DNA from: JACDAN01 sp963834825
Lineage (GTDB): Bacteria > Actinomycetota > Thermoleophilia > Gaiellales > Gaiellaceae
Direction: 5' to 3'
NCBI GenBank assembly: GCA_963834825.1
Contig: CAWICZ010000007.1
Location: forward strand, 62,001 to 126,000
Length of the DNA stretch: 64,000 nucleotides
The position numbers and the translations under genes are program-made. Positions 34,135 to 42,149 of this stretch are shown one piece after another. Within the stretch, counting starts at the first letter, position 1; every line of letters starts with the position of its first letter. The notes below the pieces were generated by a model, which was given only the letters and a program-made list of their open reading frames with translations, did no database searches and was not told the DNA's origin.

Positions 34135-34991
34135 GGTCGGGCTTCGTCGCCGCCGCCGGGCGGCCGAACGTCGGCAAGTCGACGCTCGTCAACGCCCTCG
34201 CGGGCGGAAAAGTGGCGATCACGTCCGACAAGCCGCAGACCACGCGGCGCCGGATCTTCGGCATCGCGAACGGCGACGACTACCAGCTCGTGTTGGCGGA
34301 CCTGCCCGGCTTCCAGCGCCCGCGCGACACGTTGACAGAGCACATGCAGCGCACGGTCGACTCGTCGTTCGAGGACATCGACGCCGTGCTCCTCGTCCTC
34401 GACGCGCGCGATCGCATCGGCGCCGGCGACCGCTTCATCGCTGGGCGGGTGTTTGCGCTGGGCGTTCCGGTCGTGATCGCGTTGAACAAGGTCGACCGGC
34501 TGAAACCCGGCCACATCGCCACCCAGATGGCAACCGGATCGCGTCTCGGAGACTTCCACGCGCTCCATCCCGTGAGCGCGAAGACGGGGGACGGGGTGGC
34601 CGAGCTGCGCGCAGAGCTCGTCGGGCTTCTGCCCGAGGGGCCGCAGTACTTCCCGCTCGAACAGCGCACGGATCTCTCGGTCGAGGAGCAAATCGCCGAG
34701 CTCGTTCGCGAGAAGGCCATCCAGCTGACCCGTGACGAGGTGCCGCATTCGATCATGGCCGAGGTCGAGGAGCTCGAGGAGCGGGTCGTTCGCGTCTCGG
34801 TGTACGTCGAGACGGAGTCGCAGAAGCAGATCCTCGTCGGCAAGGGGGGCGCGATGGTGCGCGAGATCGGAACCCGGGCCCGACCCGAGATCGAGGCGCT
34901 CGTCGGTCACTCCGTCTACCTCGAGGTGCAGGTCAAGGTGCGCCCGAAGTGGCGGCGAGACGAGCGCATGCTCGAGCGCTTGGGTCTCTGA
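34131..34991 (+). CDS. era: GTPase Era
   Basis: 286 residues from TTG 34131. G1 is GRPNVGKST, G2 the TTRRRI region, G3 DLPG, G4 NKVD, G5 SAKTG; the C-terminal KH domain includes VETESQKQILVGKGGAMVREIGTRAR. Era binds the 3' end of 16S rRNA and gates 30S maturation. The TTG start overlaps the cdd stop (TTGA). The order ybeY-dgkA-cdd-era matches Bacillus; recO does not follow. Confidence 0.95.
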   Translation: MRSGFVAAAGRPNVGKSTLVNALAGGKVAITSDKPQTTRRRIFGIANGDDYQLVLADLPGFQRPRDTLTEHMQRTVDSSFEDIDAVLLVLDARDRIGAGDRFIAGRVFALGVPVVIALNKVDRLKPGHIATQMATGSRLGDFHALHPVSAKTGDGVAELRAELVGLLPEGPQYFPLEQRTDLSVEEQIAELVREKAIQLTRDEVPHSIMAEVEELEERVVRVSVYVETESQKQILVGKGGAMVREIGTRARPEIEALVGHSVYLEVQVKVRPKWRRDERMLERLGL

Positions 34992-35054
34992 GCTGTGGCT
35001 GAACCGTCGCGGTCTCGACCCGGAGCGGGCACAGACAGGCGCGCTTTTCCATAC

Positions 35055-35080
35055 CTAGGATCGCCGTTGGGAGGAGGCGG
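35055..35080 (-). repeat. Partial third copy of the intergenic element (core only, inverted)
   Basis: 26 bp matching the reverse complement of copy A core with 22 identities (GATCGCCG and GGGAGGAGGC blocks). The flanks do not match well. It lies just downstream of era. Confidence 0.35.
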
Positions 35081-35133
35081 CGGGCTCCCGCGGCACGCTT
35101 CGGCTCGTGCTGCAGCCCGGCCTTCCGGGCCGA
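35081..35133 (+). other. Hairpin-rich intergenic segment between era and deoC
   Basis: Contains CGGCACG/CGTGCTG (7 bp, 8-nt loop) and CCCGG-CCTT-CCGGG (5 bp). No T-tract follows. It is the most likely end of the era operon transcript; it is upstream of the deoC -10 element and so should not be part of the deoC mRNA. Confidence 0.35.
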
Positions 35134-35162
35134 GTGGTGGCAAACCACGACGGGGCTACACT
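35134..35162 (+). promoter_or_regulatory. deoC promoter: inverted repeat plus -10 TACACT
   Basis: TACACT (35157-35162) lies 7 nt before ATG 35170. An inverted repeat GTGGT-GGCAA-ACCAC (35134-35148) sits 8 nt upstream of it, over the -35 position, and could be an operator. No Shine-Dalgarno is present. Confidence 0.4.
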
Positions 35163-35169
35163 CAACTCG

Positions 35170-36108
35170 ATGGCGAAGGCACCGGCTCTCCCGTCCGGTT
35201 TCGAGCTCCCGCTCGAGCCGCGGCTGCCTCGGATCGGCTCGGTCGACCAGGTCGCAGTGGAAGAACGGGCCGCGTCGCTGGCGCGACGGTCGATCAAGCG
35301 CGACTCCAAGCTGTTCGCGCTCGATCTCGCGGTCCGGATGATGGACCTGACCACGCTCGAGGGCCAGGACACGCCAGGAAAGATCGCTGCGATGGCAGCG
35401 AAGGCGATCCGTCCCGACCCGTCGGATGCGACGGTCCCCTCGGTGGCCGCCGTCTGCGTCTACCCGAACCTGGTGCCGACGGCGGTTGAGAAGGTCAAGG
35501 GCTCGAGCGTGAAGGTCGCGTCGGTCGCGACCGCCTTCCCCTCGGGACAGGCCCCCACGCACCTGAAGGTGGCCGAGGTACGGGACGTCGTGGAGATGGG
35601 TGCAGACGAGGTCGACATGGTCATCGACCGCGGCGCGTTTCTCTCGGGCCGCTACGCCAAGGTCTACGACGAGATCGTGCAGGTCAAGGAGGCGGTGGGT
35701 CGGGCCCACCTGAAGGTCATCATCGAGGTCGGCGAGCTCGGGACCTACGACAACGTACGCCGCGCCTCGCTGCTCGCGATGGCCGCCGGTGCCGACTTCA
35801 TCAAGACCTCCACCGGCAAGCTGCCGCAGGCCGCGACGCTGCCCGTGACCCTCGTCATGCTCGAGGCGATCCGCGACGTCTACGACGAGACCGGCCGCAA
35901 GGTCGGGATGAAGCCGGCGGGCGGGATCCGGCAGTCGAAGCAGGCTGTCCAGTACCTCGTTCAGCTCTACGAGACCCTCGGCGCCGAGTGGCTGACGCCC
36001 GACCTGTACCGGCTCGGCGCCTCGACGCTCCTCAATGACGTGCTCATGCAGATCCGGAAGGAGAAGACGGGCCGCTACCAGAGCCCCGACTACTTCACGA
36101 TCGACTGA
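35170..36108 (+). CDS. deoC: Deoxyribose-phosphate aldolase
   Basis: 312 residues, the long DeoC form. The Schiff-base lysine lies in DFIKTSTGK, with a second essential lysine in VGMKPAGGI; VEMGADEVDMVIDRG holds the conserved Asp. It cleaves 2-deoxyribose-5-phosphate to glyceraldehyde-3-phosphate and acetaldehyde. The two aldehyde dehydrogenase genes that follow would oxidise the acetaldehyde. It heads a three-gene operon behind a leaderless-type promoter. Confidence 0.94.
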   Translation: MAKAPALPSGFELPLEPRLPRIGSVDQVAVEERAASLARRSIKRDSKLFALDLAVRMMDLTTLEGQDTPGKIAAMAAKAIRPDPSDATVPSVAAVCVYPNLVPTAVEKVKGSSVKVASVATAFPSGQAPTHLKVAEVRDVVEMGADEVDMVIDRGAFLSGRYAKVYDEIVQVKEAVGRAHLKVIIEVGELGTYDNVRRASLLAMAAGADFIKTSTGKLPQAATLPVTLVMLEAIRDVYDETGRKVGMKPAGGIRQSKQAVQYLVQLYETLGAEWLTPDLYRLGASTLLNDVLMQIRKEKTGRYQSPDYFTID

Positions 36109-36114
36109 TGGCGG

Positions 36115-37614
36115 ATGACTGACCTCGAGCGACGCCAGGACCGCGCGCCGGTTCCATCCGGCTGGGACTACGCGCCCGCTCCGGAGGCGCGCGACATCGT
36201 CACGCTGCAGGAGCGCTACGGCCTCTTCATCGGCGGGGAGCTCGTCGATCCCAAGTCCGGTGAGTACTTCGCGACGATCGATCCGTCGACCGAGGAGCCG
36301 CTGGCCGAGGTCGCGCAGGCCGGCCAGGAGGACGTCGATCTAGCCGTCCGGGCCGCCCGAGACGCGTTCGAGAACGGCTGGTCGGACCTCTCGCCGGCCG
36401 AGCGCGCCAAGTACCTGTTCCGGATCGCGCGGATCCTCCAGGAGCGCTCTCGCGAATTCGCCGTGCTCGAGTCCCTGAACGGCGGCAAGCCGATCAAGGA
36501 GTCCCGCGACGTCGACCTCCCGCTCTCGGCCGCGCACTTCTTCTACTACGCGGGCTGGGCGGACAAGCTCGAGTACGCGTTCCCGAACCGCAAGCCGCGC
36601 CCGGTCGGAGTCGCCGGCCAGATCATCCCGTGGAACTTCCCGCTGCTGATGCTGGCCTGGAAGGTGGCGCCGGCCCTGGCAGCCGGGAACACGGTCGTGC
36701 TGAAGCCGGCCGAGACGACGCCGCTCACCGCGCTGCTCTTCGCTGATGTCCTTCGCCAGGCCGAGTTGCCACCGGGCGTTGTCAACATCGTCACCGGCGA
36801 CGGGCGGACCGGCGCCGAGATCGTCAAGCACGAGGGCGTCGACAAGATCGCTTTCACGGGCTCGACGGAGGTCGGCAAGGCGATCCAGCGCGAGCTCGCG
36901 GGCACCGGCAAGAAGCTGACGCTCGAGCTCGGCGGCAAGGCGGCGAACATCATCTTCGACGACGCGGCCCTCGACCAGGCCGTCGAGGGGATCGTCAACG
37001 GGATCTACTTCAACCAGGGACACGTCTGCTGTGCGGGCTCGCGGCTGCTCGTTCAGGAGTCGATCTACGAGCCCGTGATCGAGAAGCTCAAGAGCCGGCT
37101 CAAGACGCTGCGGCTCGGCGATCCACTGGACAAGAACACCGACATCGGCGCGATCAACTCGAAACAGCAGCTCGAGAAGATTCAGGAGCTCGTCGCAATC
37201 GGCGAGGAGGAGGGCGCCGAGATCTACCAGCCCCCGTGCCGCTTGCCGGAGCGCGGCTACTGGTTCGTGCCGACCGTGTTCACGAACGTCGCCCAGAGCT
37301 ACCGGGTCGCGCAGGAAGAGATCTTCGGGCCGGTCCTCTCCGTGCTCACCTTCCGGACCCCGGACGAGGCGGTCGAGAAGGCGAACAACACGCCGTACGG
37401 CTTGTCCGCGGGGGTCTGGACCGAGAAGGGCTCGCGGATCCTCTCGATCGCCCAGAAGCTGAGGGCCGGCGTGATCTGGGCGAACACGTACAACCGCTTC
37501 GATCCGAGCTCACCGTTCGGCGGCTACAAAGAGTCGGGCTTCGGTCGTGAAGGTGGCCTGCACGGGCTCGAGCCGTACCTCCAGTTCGACGAGCCCAAGG
37601 CGCGGGGCAGATGA
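36115..37614 (+). CDS. Aldehyde dehydrogenase (complete)
   Basis: 499 residues of the NAD(P)-dependent ALDH superfamily. QIIPWNFPLLMLAWK and FTGSTEVGKAI form the Rossmann site, LELGGKAANIIF holds the catalytic Glu, and NQGHVCCAGSRL holds the catalytic Cys. EEIFGPVLSVLTF and PFGGYKESGFGREGG are standard. With deoC upstream, acetaldehyde is a likely substrate. Starts six bases after the deoC stop; its end overlaps the next gene by 4 bases. Confidence 0.9.
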   Translation: MTDLERRQDRAPVPSGWDYAPAPEARDIVTLQERYGLFIGGELVDPKSGEYFATIDPSTEEPLAEVAQAGQEDVDLAVRAARDAFENGWSDLSPAERAKYLFRIARILQERSREFAVLESLNGGKPIKESRDVDLPLSAAHFFYYAGWADKLEYAFPNRKPRPVGVAGQIIPWNFPLLMLAWKVAPALAAGNTVVLKPAETTPLTALLFADVLRQAELPPGVVNIVTGDGRTGAEIVKHEGVDKIAFTGSTEVGKAIQRELAGTGKKLTLELGGKAANIIFDDAALDQAVEGIVNGIYFNQGHVCCAGSRLLVQESIYEPVIEKLKSRLKTLRLGDPLDKNTDIGAINSKQQLEKIQELVAIGEEEGAEIYQPPCRLPERGYWFVPTVFTNVAQSYRVAQEEIFGPVLSVLTFRTPDEAVEKANNTPYGLSAGVWTEKGSRILSIAQKLRAGVIWANTYNRFDPSSPFGGYKESGFGREGGLHGLEPYLQFDEPKARGR

Positions 37615-38409
37615 GCCGGCTTCCCGTTCGGAAGACCTACAAGCTCTTCGTCGGCGGCGAGTTCCCACGCTCCGAGTCGGGACGGACCTACGAGGCGCAG
37701 GGCCAGAACGTCGCCCGGGCGTCGAGGAAGGACGTCCGCGACGCGGTGCGTGCCGCTCGCGCCGCGGCCCCGAAGTGGGCCGGGATGACCGCGTACAACC
37801 GCGGTCAGGTGCTGTACCGGATCGCGGAGATGATGGAGACTCGCACGGCGCGAGTTCGCCGAGCTCACGTCGGGCCGCGCCGAGGTCGAGGACGCGATCG
37901 ACCGCTGGGTCTGGTACGCGGGTTGGGCCGACAAGTACGCGCAGGTGCTCGGGTCGTCGAACCCCGTGGCTGCGCCGTACTTCAACTTCACGGTGCCCGA
38001 GCCGACGGGCGTCGTCGGCGTGCTGGCGCCTGAGTCGCCGGTCCTCGGAGGGGTCGTCGCGCGGCTGGCGCCGGTCATCGTCGGCGGAAACACCGCCGTG
38101 CTGCTCGCGCCGGAGGCCGAACCGCTGGCTTCGATCGAGCTCGCCGAGGCGATCGCGACGGCAGACGTGCCAGGCGGCGTCGTCAACATCCTCACCGGCC
38201 ACCGCTCGGAGCTGGCGCCGTGGCTCGCGGGCCACATGGACGTGAACGCGCTCGACATCGGCGCTGCGGACGGCGATGTACCCGAGCTGGAGCGGCTCGC
38301 CGCCGAGAACGTGAAGCGGGTCGTGCGGGGCCAGGCCGACCGGCAGAGCCCGTACGAGATCGCGAACTTCCTCGAGCTCAAGACCGTCTGGCACCCGATC
38401 GGCGTCTGA
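37611..38409 (+). CDS. Aldehyde dehydrogenase-like protein, cofactor domain only (frameshift near 37848)
   Basis: About 265 residues when one extra base near 37843-37851 is removed (MMETR...EFAELTSGRAEVEDAIDRW is then continuous). It covers only the N-terminal coenzyme half of an ALDH (KLFVGGEFPRSESG, AGWADKYAQVLG, VVGVLAPESPVLGGVVARLAPVIVGGN). It stops before the catalytic Cys, and neither the Glu loop nor the GS-T-EVG motif is recognisable. It is probably a non-catalytic or structural partner of the full ALDH upstream. The short length seems genuine, since the end is in frame; the frameshift looks like a sequence error. Confidence 0.75.
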
Positions 38410-38424
38410 CGCGCGGCGGTCGCT

Positions 38425-38510
38425 GGTAGGTTCCCCCGGCCTCCTCCCCGATGCGACCGTAGCGAGGAGCGGCGCGCGCGTGGGTGACGGAATAGGGTCG
38501 AAAGCGTGAA
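38425..38510. repeat. Intergenic repeat element, copy B (contains a promoter)
   Basis: Ungapped 81% match to 30205-30290. CTCCTC/GAGGAG form a perfect 6-bp stem. Its 3' part holds TAGGGT (38493-38498), then 7 nt, then a GTG at 38506, the same layout as leaderless promoters in this window. It sits between the ALDH operon and the TrpC-like gene. Confidence 0.7.
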
Positions 38511-38556
38511 CAGGGCTCCACAGGAGCGCGGCCACCACCGCCGGCGGCGGCGATGA
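38506..38556 (+). CDS. Candidate 16-residue leaderless ORF overlapping the TrpC-like gene
   Basis: GTG 38506 lies 7 nt after -10 TAGGGT and opens a 16-codon frame encoding MNRAPQERGHHRRRRR. Its TGA stop overlaps the next ATG as ATGA. The next gene has no Shine-Dalgarno, so re-initiation from this ORF would explain its translation. It has tandem His and a run of Arg codons and no Trp. It could be only a landing ORF rather than a functional peptide. Confidence 0.35.
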   Translation: MNRAPQERGHHRRRRR

Positions 38557-39140
38557 ACCCGCGCCGGCTCAGCCAGGCGATCTCCGAGGGCGACGGGATC
38601 TCAGTGATCGTCGAGGTCGACGGGCCCGAAGCGGCACGGGACGCCGAGGATGCGGGCGCCGAAGGGCTCCTGATCTCCGACAGCGCCCGTGCTCAGCTCC
38701 CGTCGATCCGCGGCGCCTCCGATCTGCCCATTGCCGCCGTCCTCGGCGCGGGGGCCGCAGCGACCGCCATCGAAGGAGCGGATGCCTGCATCGTCGAAGT
38801 GAGCGACGACGACCGGGCGCCGCTCGACGAGGTGCAGCAGGCGCTCGGCGAGAGCTTCGAGCTGGCGTTCCGGATCAAGAGCGAGGAGCACCTCACCTTC
38901 GTGCTCGACGCATTCGATCCCGAGATCTTCGTCCTCGCCGCCCCCTCGGACGATCGAGCTCCGCTCGAGCGCGTCCTCGAGCTGCTGCCGGACGTGCCGG
39001 CAGGGAAGCTGGCGATCGCCGACATCCAGTCGCGCTCGCGCGATGAGGTCGAGGAGCTCGAGCGGGCCGGAATCGACGGCGTGATCGTCGCCGCGGCGTA
39101 TGCCCCCGGCCTCGTCGGCGCCGCTCCGCCCGAGGTCTAG
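38553..39140 (+). CDS. TrpC-like (indole-3-glycerol-phosphate-synthase-like) protein
   Basis: 195 residues resembling a shortened TIM barrel. LSQAISEGDGISVIVEVDGPEAARDAEDAGAEGLLI, FRIKSEEHLTFVLDAFDPEIFVLAA and DVPAGKLAIADIQSRSRDEVEELERAGIDGVIV follow the order of IGPS strands and its phosphate-site end. The catalytic lysines and glutamates of true TrpC are not recognisable, and the length is about 60 residues short, so it is probably a paralogue of unknown function. No other trp gene is near. Confidence 0.5.
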   Translation: MNPRRLSQAISEGDGISVIVEVDGPEAARDAEDAGAEGLLISDSARAQLPSIRGASDLPIAAVLGAGAAATAIEGADACIVEVSDDDRAPLDEVQQALGESFELAFRIKSEEHLTFVLDAFDPEIFVLAAPSDDRAPLERVLELLPDVPAGKLAIADIQSRSRDEVEELERAGIDGVIVAAAYAPGLVGAAPPEV

Positions 39141-39150
39141 AGGGGCACTA

Positions 39151-40527
39151 ATGCGGGAGTCCCGCTGGGGCAGCCCGTGGCTCGCCCTGTTCGCTCTGCT
39201 CGCGGGCGCTGCCGCGATCCGGCTCGTCGGCATTCAGTACGGGCTGCCGTTCCCGCTGCTGAACCCGGACGAGGAGAACATCGTCCCGCGCGCGTGGCGG
39301 ATGAGTCACGGGGGCGGGCTCGATCCGAACTGGTTCGACTACCCCAGCCTGCTGATGTACGTCCTCGCACCGTTCCAGAACTGGTCGGACGAGCCGTCGT
39401 ACCTGGCGGCGCGCCTCGTCCTCGTCGTCCTCGCGCTGGCCGGGATCGCGGCCGCCTGGTGGCTCGGCGGGCGCGCCTACGGCCTGCTCGCCGGGTTCGT
39501 CGCGGCGGCCGTCACCGCGCTCGCCACCGTCCACGTCGCGTACTCGCGGATGGCGGTGACCGACGTGCCGCTCACCCTGGGCGTCGCCGTCACCCTCGCG
39601 CTGCTCGTCAGGCAGCAACTGATCCCGGCCGGGATCGCGATCGGAGTGACGGCGAGCTTCAAGTACCCCGGGTTCGTTCTCCTCGTCCCGCTGGTCGTCG
39701 CCGCCTGGGGGCAGTGGCGGCGGCTCGCGGTCGCCGCTGCGCTCGCACCCGTCGCGTTTCTCGCCACGAGCCCGTACTTCGCCGTCCACCTCGCCTCGGC
39801 GGTGGACGACGTCCTGCGCGTCCAGCGCGACGGACGTCGCGGCTGGCTCGGCTTCGAGGACGACCCCTGGACTCCGATCGCGTTCCTGGACCGTCTCTGG
39901 GAGAGCATGGGTCCCGTCCTGCTGATCGCGCTCGCGGGGCTCGTCCTCGCCGTCGTCCACAGGACGCTCGCCGACCGCGTCCTCGTGGCGTTCGTCGCCG
40001 CCTACTTCGTCACGCTCCTTCCGCTCGAAGCGCACTTCGACCGGTACGTGCTGCCGCTGATCCCGGCGCTCGGCGCGCTCGCCGGCCGCTTCCGCGCGCT
40101 GGCGCCGGTGACGCTGCTGCTGCTCGTCGTCCCTCTCGTCTGGACGATCCGAGAGACGAGGCCGCTCGTACGCACCGATACGCGTGTCGTGGCCCACGAC
40201 TGGATGCAGGAGAACCTGACCCCCGGCGTGCTGGTCGCCGCCGATCCGTCGACCGCGCCGCCGGACGACGTGCGCGTCCTTCGGCTCGCGTTGCCCGGGC
40301 CGGGGCGGCCCCCTGACCCCGACCGCGACGTCTCACGGCTCCGGGAGCTGAACGTGGGCTACGTGCTCGTCACGGGCGCTGTCGCCGACCGCGTCCGGGC
40401 GGCGCGCGACCGCTATCCGGCCGAGAACGCCTTCTACGACGAGCTCGAGCGGCAGGGGAACCGGCGCTTCTATCGCGACGATGTCGGCAAACTGGCGGGA
40501 CCTTGGGTAGCGGTGTACGAGCTGTAG
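39151..40527 (+). CDS. GT-C type membrane glycosyltransferase (family 39-like)
   Basis: 458 residues with about ten transmembrane helices. The first external loop carries NPDEENIVPRAWRM; acidic PDE residues here are typical of polyprenol-phosphate-sugar-dependent GT-C enzymes. A soluble C-terminal tail (about 345-458, DWMQENLTPGVLVAADPS) lies outside the membrane. A Shine-Dalgarno (GAGGGG) sits 5 nt before ATG 39151. Acceptor and donor are unknown. The end overlaps the next gene if that begins at TTG 40503. Confidence 0.72.
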   Translation: MRESRWGSPWLALFALLAGAAAIRLVGIQYGLPFPLLNPDEENIVPRAWRMSHGGGLDPNWFDYPSLLMYVLAPFQNWSDEPSYLAARLVLVVLALAGIAAAWWLGGRAYGLLAGFVAAAVTALATVHVAYSRMAVTDVPLTLGVAVTLALLVRQQLIPAGIAIGVTASFKYPGFVLLVPLVVAAWGQWRRLAVAAALAPVAFLATSPYFAVHLASAVDDVLRVQRDGRRGWLGFEDDPWTPIAFLDRLWESMGPVLLIALAGLVLAVVHRTLADRVLVAFVAAYFVTLLPLEAHFDRYVLPLIPALGALAGRFRALAPVTLLLLVVPLVWTIRETRPLVRTDTRVVAHDWMQENLTPGVLVAADPSTAPPDDVRVLRLALPGPGRPPDPDRDVSRLRELNVGYVLVTGAVADRVRAARDRYPAENAFYDELERQGNRRFYRDDVGKLAGPWVAVYEL

Positions 40528-42149
40528 ACGCGGCGCCGGTCGTGCTGCGGCGCGCCTTCATCGTCGCGGCGGCCGTCTTCGTCTCCGGCGCCGTCGTGCT
40601 CGGAATGGAGATCGCGGCCTCGCGCGTCGTCGCGCCGTTCTTCGGCAACTCGCTCTTCGTCTGGGGCTCGCTGATCGGCGTCGTGCTCGCCGGGCTCTCG
40701 ATCGGCTACTGGGTCGGCGGCTGGCTCGCCGACCGCTGGCCGACGCCGAGCCTGCTTGCGGCCGTCATGGGTCTCGGAGCCCTGCTCGTGCTCGCGATCC
40801 CGGTGTTCGACGAGCCTGTGCTCGAAGCGATTGTCAACTGGGACCCCGGGCCGCGCTTGAACCCGCTCTTCGCGTCGATTGCGCTCTTTGGGCCGGCGAG
40901 CGTCGTGCTCGCCGGCGTCGCGCCGATCGCCGTGCGCCTCTGGGCCCGCTCGCTGGCGACGCTCGGCCAGACCGCCGGCCGCCTCTTCGCCATCTCCACC
41001 GCCGGCTCGATCGCCGGAACCTTCGCCACCTCCTTCTGGTTGATCCCCGAGTTCGGGACCGACCAGCTGCTCGGGATCGCGGCCGCGACCCTCTTCGCGG
41101 CGGCGGCGATCGTCGCCCTGTCGGAGCGCCTGATTCTGATCACGGCACTGACCGCCGCCGGCGTCGTGCTCGCGGGCTATGCCGCCGTCGAGCTGGCGCC
41201 CGAGACGGGCGGGACGCTGAGCCGCGTCCAAGCCCGGAACTGGTCGCCGCTCTATCGCACCGCGGGCTACGTCCGCGGGCAGGAGCCGACGGACACGACC
41301 GGCCTGCGGCTGCGCTACTCGAAGGACACGCGCTACCACCGGCTCAGCGTCGCCGACGACGAGACGACCCGGTACCTGCGCTTCGACAACACCTACCAGA
41401 GCGGGATGATCATCAACCGGCCCTTCGCGACCGCCTTCGAGTACGCGGATTTCTTCCACCTGCTCAGGGCCTACAACCCGAACGCGCGCAGCGTCTTGTT
41501 CATCGGCCTCGGCGGCGGCTCCTCGCCCAAGCGGCTCTGGCGGGACTTCCCCGATCTGCGGCTCCAGGCGGTCGAGCTCGACCCCGTGGTTGCAGACGTC
41601 GCCTACCGGTTCTTCGAGCTGCCGCGCGACGACCGTCTCCAGGTCGCAATCGAGGACGGACGTCGCTACCTCGACGACAACGAGGCGCGCTACGACGCGA
41701 TCCTGATCGACGCCTTCTTCGCCGATGCGATCCCGTTCCACCTCTTCACGACCGAGTTCATGGAGCTCGCCCGCTCGCGACTGAACCCGGGCGGCGTGAT
41801 CATGACGAACACGATCGGCTCGATCTCCGGCCCCCGCTCGCGCCTGTTCCGGTCGGTCTATCGCACCTACCGTGCTGTGTTCCCCACCGTCCTCGTCCAT
41901 CCCGTGATCCTCGGCGGGGACGAGGACGACACCGCGGTCCGGAACCTGATCCTGGTCGCGACCGAGGGTGCGGCGCCGGCGAAGCCGTTCCTCGTCGACC
42001 GCTGGAACGAGATTCGATCGCAGTTCCCGCTTGCTCCGGACTTGACGCAGGAGATCCGGGATCGCCACGACCGCCCGATCCCGCTCGAGGGCGTACCGAC
42101 ACTCACCGACCAGTACGCCCCAACGGACGCACTACTCTTGATCGAGTGA
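40503..42149 (+). CDS. Membrane-fused spermidine-synthase-like protein
   Basis: 548 residues. The N-terminal part has about seven transmembrane helices (FIVAAAVFVSGAVVLGMEIAASRVVAPFFG and following). The C-terminal half is a SpeE-like Rossmann methyltransferase fold (SVLFIGLGGGSSPKRLWRDFPDLRLQAVELDPVV, then YDAILIDAFFADAIPFHLFTTEF). Key putrescine residues are not assured, so polyamine synthesis is not claimed. The start is uncertain: TTG 40503 (used) or GTG 40542, which gives a more usual N-terminus. The stop overlaps the next gene's GTG start. Confidence 0.8.
   Translation: MGSGVRAVDAAPVVLRRAFIVAAAVFVSGAVVLGMEIAASRVVAPFFGNSLFVWGSLIGVVLAGLSIGYWVGGWLADRWPTPSLLAAVMGLGALLVLAIPVFDEPVLEAIVNWDPGPRLNPLFASIALFGPASVVLAGVAPIAVRLWARSLATLGQTAGRLFAISTAGSIAGTFATSFWLIPEFGTDQLLGIAAATLFAAAAIVALSERLILITALTAAGVVLAGYAAVELAPETGGTLSRVQARNWSPLYRTAGYVRGQEPTDTTGLRLRYSKDTRYHRLSVADDETTRYLRFDNTYQSGMIINRPFATAFEYADFFHLLRAYNPNARSVLFIGLGGGSSPKRLWRDFPDLRLQAVELDPVVADVAYRFFELPRDDRLQVAIEDGRRYLDDNEARYDAILIDAFFADAIPFHLFTTEFMELARSRLNPGGVIMTNTIGSISGPRSRLFRSVYRTYRAVFPTVLVHPVILGGDEDDTAVRNLILVATEGAAPAKPFLVDRWNEIRSQFPLAPDLTQEIRDRHDRPIPLEGVPTLTDQYAPTDALLLIE

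Noticed and set aside
35081..35162. Three-helix fold between era and deoC (outer AGCCC/GGGCT) considered as a riboswitch
   Set aside because: A -10 element (TACACT, 35157-35162) lies at its 3' end only 7 nt before the deoC start, so the fold would not be in the deoC mRNA.
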